Translations under genes and position numbers: made by a program | Notes under the pieces: generated by a model | What the model was told of the DNA's origin: nothing | Database searches by the model: none | The model's input: only the letters and a program-made list of their open reading frames with translations | Shown here: in pieces, positions 14,750 through 23,009 of the stretch | Layout: every line of letters begins with the position of its first letter | How positions within the stretch are numbered: the stretch's first letter is position 1 | NCBI GenBank assembly: GCA_900764215.1 | Contig: CAAFNI010000486.1 | Location: forward strand, 1-33,142 | Source: an uncultured Sutterella sp. | Lineage (GTDB): Bacteria; Pseudomonadota; Gammaproteobacteria; Burkholderiales; Burkholderiaceae_F | DNA: 33,142 nt | Direction: 5' to 3'

Positions 14750-15721
14750 TTAGAATGCATCCTTGTAGAGGATGAAGAAAGTGATGGTCAGATGGTAGAA
14801 GACCGGAGCAGCGAAAGTGAGCGGCGCCAGACGTGCAAGCGTGCCGCGCGTCATGTAGATGTCGCCTTCTCCTGCCAAGCGTGTGGCCCCCATGCTTCGA
14901 CGTACGGAATTGATCACCAGATCGCCCATAACGCAGGAGGCAGCGATGATGACAGCCATGATGACGGCCTGCCAGGCGCGGAACGGCGTGATCCAGAACA
15001 TGGCCGCACCGGCCAGCACGCCGCAGAAGGAGCCTATGAGCGTACCCTTGATCGTGCGGTTGGCATTGAAGCTCAGGGTTTTGCCGCCAAAGAAGGAACT
15101 GGCGATGCTTGAGGCGAGATCGCTCACGAATACGACGAGCAGGAAAAAAAGAAGCAGAAGCGGTCCTGAAGAGTTGTACCGCGTCAGATCAAGCGTTGCG
15201 ATGGCCGGAGCATGACTCACGCAGAAGACGCAGAGCATGATGCCCCATTGAACCTTGGCGACACGCTCGAGATAGCGTTCCGTGTCTTTCGTAATGGCCA
15301 TGATCACGGGCAGCGCGAGGAAAAGGTACGTAGGGATGAAGAGCGTCACGAAGTAGGAGACGTCGAAACCGATGAGCGCGTACTGCACGGGAATGGCTAT
15401 GTAGAACGCGACGACGAGCGCATTGTGATCCGTGGGCTTTGTGGGCGTGATGGCAATGAACTCTCTCAGCAGAAAGAAGCTGATGAGTGCGAAGAAGACA
15501 AGCAACGTGGCCTGGCCAAGTGCGAACGCGATCGTGAAGACGACGATGAGCCACCAGGACATGCGCACGCGAGCGTTGACTGCCAGAAGACGGGCTCGCT
15601 GTTCTGGATCGCTGCTGCGGTTCAGAGCCCAGTTCGCGTAGAAAGTGCCGGCTGCGGCAAGAAGCGCTAGACCGACGAGAAGGATGCCGTAGGCTTCCTG
15701 AATGGTGAATCCGAGTCTCAT
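14750..15721 (-). CDS. CDP-diacylglycerol synthase (CdsA/YnbB-like) homologue with altered signature
   Basis: This is a 323-residue polytopic membrane protein resembling phosphatidate cytidylyltransferase, which makes CDP-diacylglycerol from CTP and phosphatidate. Family cues are the cytoplasmic stretch FGGKTLSFNANRTIKGTLIGSFCGVLAG at 211-238 and GDLVINSVRRSMG at 266-278, then LTFAAPVFYH at 301-310. The catalytic signature normally continues Lys-Asp and then GHGG-x-x-Asp-Arg-x-Asp. Here the same positions read Thr-Arg (280-281) and TRGTLARLA (291-299), so all three acidic residues are missing. Catalysis is therefore doubtful. The ATG overlaps the plsC stop by four bases (ATGA), so the two are translationally coupled. 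A second, standard cdsA would be expected elsewhere in the genome. Confidence 0.8.
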   Translation of the reverse strand: MRLGFTIQEAYGILLVGLALLAAAGTFYANWALNRSSDPEQRARLLAVNARVRMSWWLIVVFTIAFALGQATLLVFFALISFFLLREFIAITPTKPTDHNALVVAFYIAIPVQYALIGFDVSYFVTLFIPTYLFLALPVIMAITKDTERYLERVAKVQWGIMLCVFCVSHAPAIATLDLTRYNSSGPLLLLFFLLVVFVSDLASSIASSFFGGKTLSFNANRTIKGTLIGSFCGVLAGAAMFWITPFRAWQAVIMAVIIAASCVMGDLVINSVRRSMGATRLAGEGDIYMTRGTLARLAPLTFAAPVFYHLTITFFILYKDAF

Positions 15722-16332
15722 GGCTGTGCTAGAGAAATGATGGCGTTGCGGGCGCGTTCGAGGAAGTCCTCCTTGAGATCTTCGGGGGAGTGTTCCAGAG
15801 GCGCACCGAAGCGGATGGAGCAGACGGTGGGAACGGGCAACAACACGCCCTTGGGCATGGCGCGATGCAGGTTTTCAATATAGACGGGAATGAGCTCGAC
15901 CTGCGGGAACTCCTTCATCAGGCGCCAGAGGCCGGACTTGAAGTCGCTGGGCAGCGGTTGGGGGCGGCGGGTGCCTTCCGGGAATATGATGAGCGAGGAA
16001 CCTTCCTGCAGGGCCTGGCGCAGCGGATCAAGCGGGTTGCTGTGTTCTGTGCGGCGCCGGTCGACGAGAACAACGTTAAGCTCTTCGAGCGCGATGCGGC
16101 GTCGCAGAAGCCCTTTTTCCCAGTAGTCCTTGGCGGCGACGGGACGCACGAAGGGACGAAGCTGCGGAGGCAGCGAAGCCCAGATCACGATCGTGTCGAG
16201 GTGACTCGTGTGGTTGGCGAAGTATATTCGCTGCTTGGAGGACGGCGCACATCCCTGCCAGTGGGGGTAGGCGCCGACGAGCAGCCTCGTGAGCCACACG
16301 ATGGGCGTCATTAGCTTGAACGATTTGAACAC
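15718..16332 (-). CDS. 1-acyl-sn-glycerol-3-phosphate acyltransferase family protein (PlsC-like)
   Basis: This lysophospholipid acyltransferase-type protein of 204 residues is predicted to be attached to the inner membrane by its N-terminal hydrophobic segment. It has the catalytic HX4D motif HTSHLD at 41-46 and the glycerophosphate-binding FPEGTRRP at 117-124. A third block, VELIPVYIENLHRAMPKG, resembles the last conserved motif. It is shorter than E. coli PlsC (245 residues) and closer to the YnbB-associated or YihG-like relatives, so the exact acyl acceptor is uncertain. The gene is first in a two-gene unit with the CDP-diacylglycerol synthase homologue, whose start overlaps its stop by four bases. 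This coupling suggests a joint role in phospholipid precursor formation. Confidence 0.88.
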   Translation of the reverse strand: MFKSFKLMTPIVWLTRLLVGAYPHWQGCAPSSKQRIYFANHTSHLDTIVIWASLPPQLRPFVRPVAAKDYWEKGLLRRRIALEELNVVLVDRRRTEHSNPLDPLRQALQEGSSLIIFPEGTRRPQPLPSDFKSGLWRLMKEFPQVELIPVYIENLHRAMPKGVLLPVPTVCSIRFGAPLEHSPEDLKEDFLERARNAIISLAQP

Positions 16333-16386
16333 GATATGTTCCTGTTTTGGGGAAGTCTGAGCATTATAAACCGCAAGGGAAGCGCG

Positions 16387-17868
16387 TTAGAGGGCGCTTT
16401 CGGAGGTGCCGCCGACGGTCAGCGCGTCAATGCGGATCGTGGGCATGCCGACGCCTACGGGCACCTGTTGGCCGTCTTTTCCGCACTGTCCCGTGCCGTC
16501 GTCAAGCGAAAGGTCGTTGCCGACGAGTGGAATGTGCTTGAGAGCTTCCGGACCTGAGCCTGAGAGCATGGCGCCTCGAACAGGACGCGTGAGTTTCCCA
16601 TTCTCGATAAGCCAGGCGCGGCTCATGGCAAAGACGAACTTCCCGTTGGTGATGTCGACTTGTCCGCCGCTGAAGTTGCTTGCATAGATCCCGCGCTTGA
16701 CCGACTTCACGATGTCGGCTGGATCGCAGTTCCCGGGAGACATGAAAGTGTTCGTCATGCGCGGCAGGGGCAGTGTGGCGAAGCTTTCGCGACGACCATT
16801 GCCCGTCGGCTCGACGCCGAGAATGCGCGCGCTCGTGAGGTCGTGCATGTAGCCCGTGAGAATGCCGTCTTCGATAAGAGTCGTGCGGCCTGCAGGCGTT
16901 CCTTCATCGTCTGCCCCGACGGAGCCGCGGGCGAGCGCAATCGTGCCGTCGTCTACGACGGTGACACCGGGCGAGGCCACGCGTTCGCCAATTTTGCCCG
17001 TAAAGGCCGATGTGCCTTTGCGGATGAAGTCGCCTTCGAGGCCGTGGCCAACGGCTTCGTGAAGCAGAATTCCGGGCCAGCCCGGTCCGAGCACGACGGG
17101 CATGACGCCTGCCGGTGCCGGCGAGGCACCGAGATTGTGGATTGCTTCAGCCGCAGCATCGGCTGCCCACCTGCGTATGCGTTCGCTTGTAAAGAAGTCC
17201 AGTCCGGTCCGAGCGCCGCCCCCGGCGCTGGCGCGCTCGCGTCGGCCGTTCTCCGAGGCAATGACCGAAATGGAGAGATAGACCATGGGGCGCACGTCTC
17301 CAGAAAGCCTGCCGTCGAGTCGGCATAGAAGTGTGGCGTCTGTTTCGCACTGAAGCGTGACAACCACATCCGTGATGCGCGGATCGGATTCTCGTGCAAG
17401 CGCGTCCGCTTCGCGGATGATGGAGAGCGCTTGCGGCGTGTGCATGTTGGATGCTGCATCTTCCATGCCGCAGCACGGACTGTAGGCTGACGGGAAAAGC
17501 CGGGATGGGATGACGAAGTCTGCAGAGCCTTCGGGTGCATGGGCGGCCGAGGCGGCCACGGTGTGCGCGGCATCAAGGAGTGATGCGGGCAAAAGCACAT
17601 CCGTATAGGCCAGCGTGGAGGTTTCGCCGATGACAGTGCGAAGTCCGGCTCCGCGGTCGATGGAGAAGCTGCCCGTCTTGACGGCGCCTTCGTCGAGAAT
17701 CCATGAGCGGGAGACGATCTGTTGCAGATAGATGTCGGACCAGTCGGCCCCGGCGGGCGTCATTTGCCCGAGCATTTTGAGAAGGCAGGCGTCATCAAGG
17801 CCTGTCCCGTTGTAAAAAAGCGCTTGAGCGGCCTGAAGCCGCTCAAGCGAAGAAGCATGGGTTGTCAT
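16387..17868 (-). CDS. tldD: Metalloprotease subunit TldD
   Basis: TldD is the catalytic subunit of the TldD/TldE(PmbA) zinc protease, which trims modified peptides such as microcin B17 and helps degrade CcdA in E. coli. The 493-residue protein has the zinc motif HEAVGHGLEGD at 270-280. It also shows the N-terminal stretch DEGAVKTGSFSIDRGAGLRTVIGETSTLAYTD and the C-terminal block SGSGPEALKHIPLVGNDLSLDDGTGQCGKDGQ, both diagnostic of TldD rather than TldE. Length is near normal (E. coli 481). The ATG at 17868 lies four bases after the stop of the nitrilase-like gene, so coupling is likely. Codons 7-18 form a hairpin followed by a T-run that looks like an intrinsic terminator. No tldE is in the window. 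Confidence 0.96.
   Translation of the reverse strand: MTTHASSLERLQAAQALFYNGTGLDDACLLKMLGQMTPAGADWSDIYLQQIVSRSWILDEGAVKTGSFSIDRGAGLRTVIGETSTLAYTDVLLPASLLDAAHTVAASAAHAPEGSADFVIPSRLFPSAYSPCCGMEDAASNMHTPQALSIIREADALARESDPRITDVVVTLQCETDATLLCRLDGRLSGDVRPMVYLSISVIASENGRRERASAGGGARTGLDFFTSERIRRWAADAAAEAIHNLGASPAPAGVMPVVLGPGWPGILLHEAVGHGLEGDFIRKGTSAFTGKIGERVASPGVTVVDDGTIALARGSVGADDEGTPAGRTTLIEDGILTGYMHDLTSARILGVEPTGNGRRESFATLPLPRMTNTFMSPGNCDPADIVKSVKRGIYASNFSGGQVDITNGKFVFAMSRAWLIENGKLTRPVRGAMLSGSGPEALKHIPLVGNDLSLDDGTGQCGKDGQQVPVGVGMPTIRIDALTVGGTSESAL
17814..17849 (-). terminator. Terminator-like hairpin inside the first codons of tldD
   Basis: On the minus strand a perfect 12-bp stem (17849-17838 with 17832-17821), loop TTCAG, is followed by one C and six T residues (17819-17814). 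It begins 20 bases after the tldD start codon and about 25 bases after the stop of the preceding gene. It could end transcription of the upstream gene unless ribosomes starting on tldD keep the hairpin open. Confidence 0.6.
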
Positions 17869-17872
17869 GAAT

Positions 17873-18682
17873 CTAGTAGAGCGTGCGCGAGGTGAGCGCA
17901 GGAAGCGTGTTGCGAACGTTCTCCAGCTGGCTTCGCTCGATGGTGCCGATCACGATGCCTGTGCCGGAGGCAAGCTCGCTAACAGTGCCTCCCCAGGCGT
18001 CAATGATCTTGGAGTGGCCCCAGGTGCGGCGACCGCAGGCATGGTGGCCCCCCTGAGCCGCTGCGGCGATGAAGCATTGGTTTTCAATGGCTCGAGCTGC
18101 AAGAAGCGTTGCCCAGTGGGCGCGGCCGGTCATTTCTGTGAAGGTCGCCGGCAGCACGATGAGGTCCGGCTGAGCCAGACCTCGGAAGAGTTCAGGAAAG
18201 CGCAGATCGAAGCCGAGCGAAAGTCCCACGGAAAAGGATTCGCCATCCCAGGTTGTCATTTTGAAGGTGACGGGAGACTTGCCGGGCTCAATGTAGATGC
18301 GCTCGTCGTAGCATTCGGTCTTGTTTTGGAGGCGAAATAGATGAATGCGGTCATAGCGTGCGGCGATTTCTCCGTCGGGATTGAAGACAAGAGAGGATTG
18401 CGTGTAGTGCGTGGCGTCTTCGCCTTTGAGCGGAATCGATCCGGCAACGACCCAGAGCCCGCAACGCATGGCGGCCATGCGGACGGCATCCTGAATTGGA
18501 CCACAGCCTTCGGCTTCTACAATGCCGAGATTGGCGGCGTCGCCCGCCATCAGTGCGAAGTTCTCGGGTAGCACGACGAGGTCGGCGCCGGAGTCGGTGG
18601 AGGCCGAAATGAGATTGACGGCGTCGAGAACGTTTTGTTCGGGATCAATGCCCGAAATCATCTGGCAGGCAGAAATGCGCAT
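17873..18682 (-). CDS. Nitrilase-superfamily (carbon-nitrogen hydrolase) protein lacking catalytic Cys and Lys
   Basis: The 269-residue product has the nitrilase fold throughout: MRISACQMISGIDPEQNV at the start, VVLPENFALM with the catalytic Glu at 40, YDRIHLFRL near 110-118, FDLRFPELFRGL at 158-169, and ARAIENQCFIAAAAQGG later. Members hydrolyse amides or nitriles with a Glu-Lys-Cys triad. Here the Lys position of the YxKxHLF motif is Arg (residue 112) and the Cys before YDLRFPE is Gly (residue 157, GGC), so the protein should be inactive as an amidase. The frame is otherwise intact. The ATG at 18682 matches the family N-terminus; the upstream open codons do not. The gene lies between yhdP and tldD, an arrangement common in betaproteobacteria, where the homologue is often annotated as an amidohydrolase. 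Confidence 0.9.
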   Translation of the reverse strand: MRISACQMISGIDPEQNVLDAVNLISASTDSGADLVVLPENFALMAGDAANLGIVEAEGCGPIQDAVRMAAMRCGLWVVAGSIPLKGEDATHYTQSSLVFNPDGEIAARYDRIHLFRLQNKTECYDERIYIEPGKSPVTFKMTTWDGESFSVGLSLGFDLRFPELFRGLAQPDLIVLPATFTEMTGRAHWATLLAARAIENQCFIAAAAQGGHHACGRRTWGHSKIIDAWGGTVSELASGTGIVIGTIERSQLENVRNTLPALTSRTLY

Positions 18683-18728
18683 GGTGTCAAAAGCATGGTG
18701 TGTGTCCGCACATTGTAGCGGATGCATT

Positions 18729-21700
18729 CTATTGAAAATACGGCCGAATGCGCTCGCCGGGAGCGGACGGCTTGATTTCCATGCCGAGTGCGGTGTTCGA
18801 AGCCTTTTCAATGGAAGGCTCGTCGAACGTGCCTTTTATCTCGTACTCCATTCGGAACATGCTGGAGAGCTGATCCTTGAGGACCCACTGCGTGAGAAAA
18901 GTGCCGATGCCAACCGCCGGATTGATGATCGAAAGCGCCAGTGCGGGACCGCCCGCATTGATGGCAGGCAGAATGATGGCGTCAAGGTCGAGGGTTTCCC
19001 TGACGAGGTTGATGCTGCCGCCCATCATTACCGTCGCGGCTGATCCGAGAACCGAAGCCTTTGGAATGTTTAGCACGCCGTCTCGGACGGTGCCTGCAAG
19101 GTGGGCGGAATCGAACGAAAAGCCTTTGCCGAGAACATCCCTAAAGTCGAGCGTGAGACGGCGCATCAGGTGCTGCATGGAGAGAAGGCTCAAAAGACGG
19201 CCAGCCCCCGGCTCGATCTGCAGGAATTCGCCGCGTTGCATTTCGCTTGTGAAGGATCCTCTGAGCGTGGAAAGGTCTGGCAGATGCGGCGCATTGCTCC
19301 AACTGAGGTCCGCATGCAATGCGGTGGGCGCACCGTTGACGGCGTGTGCGATGTCGAGGCTTGCGAGAAGTTTTCCGGCATCCGGAATGCTGCCGTCGAT
19401 TGTCAGGGAGGTCTCGCCCGGCTTGCCGGGGGGGCGGACCCAGCTGCCGCTTGCACGGATGACACTGCCCGCATTGCGCAACGCCGCTCTCTGGATGCGC
19501 CAGATGATGTTGCCTGCTTCAAAAGTATTGTTTGCTTCAAGCTCCACTTTGCCGAGATGACGCTTGCCTACCTTCAGGTCGTCGATGACGAGAGAGATGT
19601 CGGGCAGGTCGGCTGTGGTTGTGGCCGCCTCACGTCTGACGCTCGGCACAAGGGCTTCTGCCTTGTCTTCGGGAAGAGCGAATCGGGTGAGGTTGATTTT
19701 GAGGCGCGCGTGCGAATCCTTTGTCGCTTGGTTGTACTCGATCTGTCCGGCGGCGTCGTCGCCTGCCACTCGCACGTGCCAGTCATTTTTGGCAAAACGG
19801 CGCGCAGTCACGTCGAGGTTTCGAAATTCTTTGCCGGCCCAGAGCGCGGTGCCGATTTCTGCATCGATGAGAGAAATGCGGTCAACGGCTGAGGAGGTCT
19901 TTGCGGCCGCCTTTACGGGAGTTTCCTTTTGAAGGATATAGGGTTCCCATGCGTCGAAAGACGCTTGAGGCGTATTGATGCGGATTGCGATGCCGTCACC
20001 GGGGGGCTGCATGCGAACGTTGCCGAAGCCTGCAAAGCCGTGCGTGAGCGTCAGGTCGCCTTTGCCGCGCACAAACCTGAGCGACACTGCTGCGCGTCCA
20101 GGACTGGAGACGTCGACATGCATGGCTTTATCGGGCAGGGTGACGCTGAAGGTCGTGGGCCACTTTGTTCCGAGCGCCTTTTCAAAGGGCTGGGGCAACG
20201 AGCTTGTGATGCCGGAGAGGTCCGTGTGGCCTGTGACGGCTAAATGTTCACGGGTAAGGCCGATTTCTGCGTCGACATGCACGGGAGCAGTTCCGGAAAG
20301 CATCTTGAAGAAGGGCTTGGCGGCCTGGAGTCCGAGGAAGCGCTCAAGTTCGGCTGTTGTCGGTTCCGCGTCGATTCCCAACGTCATGATGCCGTCCTTT
20401 GTTGCTGCCGTGATCTTCACAGGGGTGCCGCCTGGACTGTTGCCCAGAAGGGGAGACGGCGTGTCAACGCTCTTTTCCGTAATCTTGAGTTTGCCGTTGA
20501 TGCTGGTCACCGTCGGCAGATTGAGGCCGTAGTGGAAGGTGCCGTTGCGGATGTCCGCATCGATGTTGACGCGCAGGTTTTTGGCGATGTCTCCCGAAAG
20601 CGGAATGTGAAGGTTCATGAGAACGTCGGTGGCGCCGCTGCCCTTGCTTTGGGCGAAGGCGGAGGCAAGAACGTCGTTGAGCATCTTTCCCTGATTGAGA
20701 TAGCGCAACACCCTGCTTAGGTCTCCCCTGGCGCGTCCTTGGATTTCCAGATTGGCGTCGCTGTAGGACTTCATGCTGACAATGACATCGCTTGCCCTGA
20801 GATCATTCGAGTTTGCGCTGCGTCCGCGAATCTCAAATCCGTTGCCGATGAAGGCTAGGTGCGCGTTGATGTTGTGGAGAACCGGCCAGTAAGCGCCGGT
20901 TTCCCATTGTCCGTCGCTTTTTTTGACGTGGGAGGGAAGAAAGTCAAGGCGACCGTTCGTGACGTCCGCTTCAATGGCGAAATGCCCGTTGTTTTTGTAC
21001 TCGCCGTCCCAAGGGAAGTGTTCCAGGGGGCCTTGTACGATGAAGGTTCCGTTTGAGCCGCTGCCGTCGAGTATGGCGGCTTCAAGCCAGTCGAGCACGC
21101 CGTCGCCCACAACGAGTGGAATGTAGGCAGGCACCGCCGTCGCTTTGGCCCGACTGATCGTGCCGTTGAGTTCAAGCGTACCCGGCCCGCCCGTTGCTGT
21201 CCAACTGCCGCTACCCTTGAGGGCGGCGCCAGCGTTTGAGGCTTCAAAGGAAGGCAGGCGGACGGTGAAGGTCGGATGTGCAACGATGTCGGCCGTCACC
21301 TTTAGCGTGTCAAACTCCATGTTCGGATGGCGGAAGATGCCGGGAAACGAAAGGGTGGATTTGGAGCTGTCGAGGTTCACTCTGAAGCCTTCTCCGCTCT
21401 TGAGAGGCATGATCGTGCCGGAGATTGCCTTGAAGCCTGGAATGCCGTTTGCGGCCTGAAGGGACAGATCCTTGAATGTGGCCGAAGGATGCCAGTTGCC
21501 AAGGTCGGAAGGGTCGCCTGAGAAGTGGACATTGACGTCCTTCAGATAGCCCTCAGGGTGGTGGAGCGTCACGAACGAGCGCAAGGCATCGTCGAGCGGA
21601 AGTTCCGGAACGAGCGAGATGAGCGAGCCAAGGTCGAGTCTCGAGACCGAGATCTCTCCGTCGGAAATCTTGCCGGCGCTGTCCGATCTGATCGTAATTG

Positions 21701-22823
21701 AAGCGTCGGTGGGCTTGAGGCGTCGCCGGTCGGCGGTCATGAAGTCGAGCCTTTTGACGCCGAAGGTCTGTTCGGTGCGGTCGCCGAAGGATCCGTTGTA
21801 GAAGATTCGGGACTCAAGCCAGGCCAGGCTCAGGGGTTCCAGTTCCTTGCCCAAGCGTGTATGAATGTCGAGAAGGGCCACGTCGGCGGTGGCACTCGTG
21901 ATGCGGCCGTCTGCAAAGTCGGCCCAGACTTCCGCCTTGCCCGAACCGGAGGATATGAGATGCGGGAAGCCTGCACGGGCGAGAAGCCTTGCGGCGTCAG
22001 CGTGAGCGAAGCGCACGTAAGCCTGTCCCCGCCAAGTCAAGGGGTTCGAGGTGTCCGTGAAGAGATGCCTGTCAATCCGGGTTGCAGCGGTGAAGCTTTC
22101 TCCTTGATTGCGCTGGTCGGTGCGGGTGCCGACGGCTGCGCTTCCTTCGATGGCTGCTTGCCAGTTGAGAAGCGTTTGCTCAAAGACGAAGTTGGCGTCT
22201 GTGACGCGGACTTCGGAAGCGCCGGGACTGTAGCGGTCATCGTAGGTGATGGTGCCGTCGACCATCTCAAGCTTGCGTTGAGCGAGGAGCCATGACGCAA
22301 TTCTGCGGTCGCTCGAGGCAACATTGTAGTGAGCGTTTTCGCCGGGCCTGTTCGGCAGACTGAGGACAAAGCCGGCAATGTCGAAGGTCTGCTTGTCGAG
22401 GCGGGTGATGCGCAGATCTGGGCGGGTGATGCGAAGAAGTTGGAAACGGGGTTCCAGATGCCAGATCGAGGACCAGGCGAGACGTGCCTTGACTTCTGGA
22501 AGCGTGAGTGAAACCGGTCCTCCCGGACGTGCAAGCTCGAGCTGGCGAACCGTGATGACGGGCCAGAACCTTTCGAAGCCGGCGGAAAATTCGCCTGCGC
22601 GGACATCAACGCCAACGGCCTCGGAGATCAGGCCTGCAATTTCGTCCCGGTAGCGGTCGGCCTGCGTCATAAAGAAAAAGCGTGTGCCGATGATGAGGAA
22701 GCACGCGATGAAGTAGAGCCAGACGGCAAGCTTCACGAGCGGGTGCGAGAAGCTCAGCTGCGTCGCGAACCTTCCGCGACCTCTGTAGCTGATTGAGCGG
22801 CGGCGGAAAAACTTTGTCTTCAT
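18729..22823 (-). CDS. yhdP: YhdP-family AsmA-like envelope protein
   Basis: This large AsmA-superfamily protein of 1364 residues (E. coli YhdP 1266) is anchored by one N-terminal transmembrane segment, LVKLAVWLYFIACFLIIGTRFFF, near residues 30-52. The rest is a long periplasmic beta-rich region that in this family forms a bridge-like groove. YhdP, TamB and YdbH move phospholipids from the inner to the outer membrane in E. coli. Family cues include the early GEFSAGFERFWPVITVRQLELARPGG and the C-terminal block LTLDFRDVLGKGFSFDSAHLAGTVRDGVLN, ending near SIINPAVGIGTFLTQWVLKDQLSSMFRMEYEIKGTFDEP. It is the first gene of the yhdP/nitrilase/tldD series and is divergent from glnE. Confidence 0.94.
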   Translation of the reverse strand: MKTKFFRRRSISYRGRGRFATQLSFSHPLVKLAVWLYFIACFLIIGTRFFFMTQADRYRDEIAGLISEAVGVDVRAGEFSAGFERFWPVITVRQLELARPGGPVSLTLPEVKARLAWSSIWHLEPRFQLLRITRPDLRITRLDKQTFDIAGFVLSLPNRPGENAHYNVASSDRRIASWLLAQRKLEMVDGTITYDDRYSPGASEVRVTDANFVFEQTLLNWQAAIEGSAAVGTRTDQRNQGESFTAATRIDRHLFTDTSNPLTWRGQAYVRFAHADAARLLARAGFPHLISSGSGKAEVWADFADGRITSATADVALLDIHTRLGKELEPLSLAWLESRIFYNGSFGDRTEQTFGVKRLDFMTADRRRLKPTDASITIRSDSAGKISDGEISVSRLDLGSLISLVPELPLDDALRSFVTLHHPEGYLKDVNVHFSGDPSDLGNWHPSATFKDLSLQAANGIPGFKAISGTIMPLKSGEGFRVNLDSSKSTLSFPGIFRHPNMEFDTLKVTADIVAHPTFTVRLPSFEASNAGAALKGSGSWTATGGPGTLELNGTISRAKATAVPAYIPLVVGDGVLDWLEAAILDGSGSNGTFIVQGPLEHFPWDGEYKNNGHFAIEADVTNGRLDFLPSHVKKSDGQWETGAYWPVLHNINAHLAFIGNGFEIRGRSANSNDLRASDVIVSMKSYSDANLEIQGRARGDLSRVLRYLNQGKMLNDVLASAFAQSKGSGATDVLMNLHIPLSGDIAKNLRVNIDADIRNGTFHYGLNLPTVTSINGKLKITEKSVDTPSPLLGNSPGGTPVKITAATKDGIMTLGIDAEPTTAELERFLGLQAAKPFFKMLSGTAPVHVDAEIGLTREHLAVTGHTDLSGITSSLPQPFEKALGTKWPTTFSVTLPDKAMHVDVSSPGRAAVSLRFVRGKGDLTLTHGFAGFGNVRMQPPGDGIAIRINTPQASFDAWEPYILQKETPVKAAAKTSSAVDRISLIDAEIGTALWAGKEFRNLDVTARRFAKNDWHVRVAGDDAAGQIEYNQATKDSHARLKINLTRFALPEDKAEALVPSVRREAATTTADLPDISLVIDDLKVGKRHLGKVELEANNTFEAGNIIWRIQRAALRNAGSVIRASGSWVRPPGKPGETSLTIDGSIPDAGKLLASLDIAHAVNGAPTALHADLSWSNAPHLPDLSTLRGSFTSEMQRGEFLQIEPGAGRLLSLLSMQHLMRRLTLDFRDVLGKGFSFDSAHLAGTVRDGVLNIPKASVLGSAATVMMGGSINLVRETLDLDAIILPAINAGGPALALSIINPAVGIGTFLTQWVLKDQLSSMFRMEYEIKGTFDEPSIEKASNTALGMEIKPSAPGERIRPYFQ

Positions 22824-23009
22824 GGGCGGCTGTGCAGAGTCTGAGACCTTTTGACAGGCATTGTACTGCAGGACATAGCGCTGCCCGCAAGGCCCCAGAC
22901 TGGATCGGATGCAGGATGATTCCGTGACATGCTGTTGATTTGGCTAGAATGATTTGACGGGTTCACTCATGAATTCCGCAGATGCCTTTTTTTGTTTTCG
23001 GAGTCCTGC

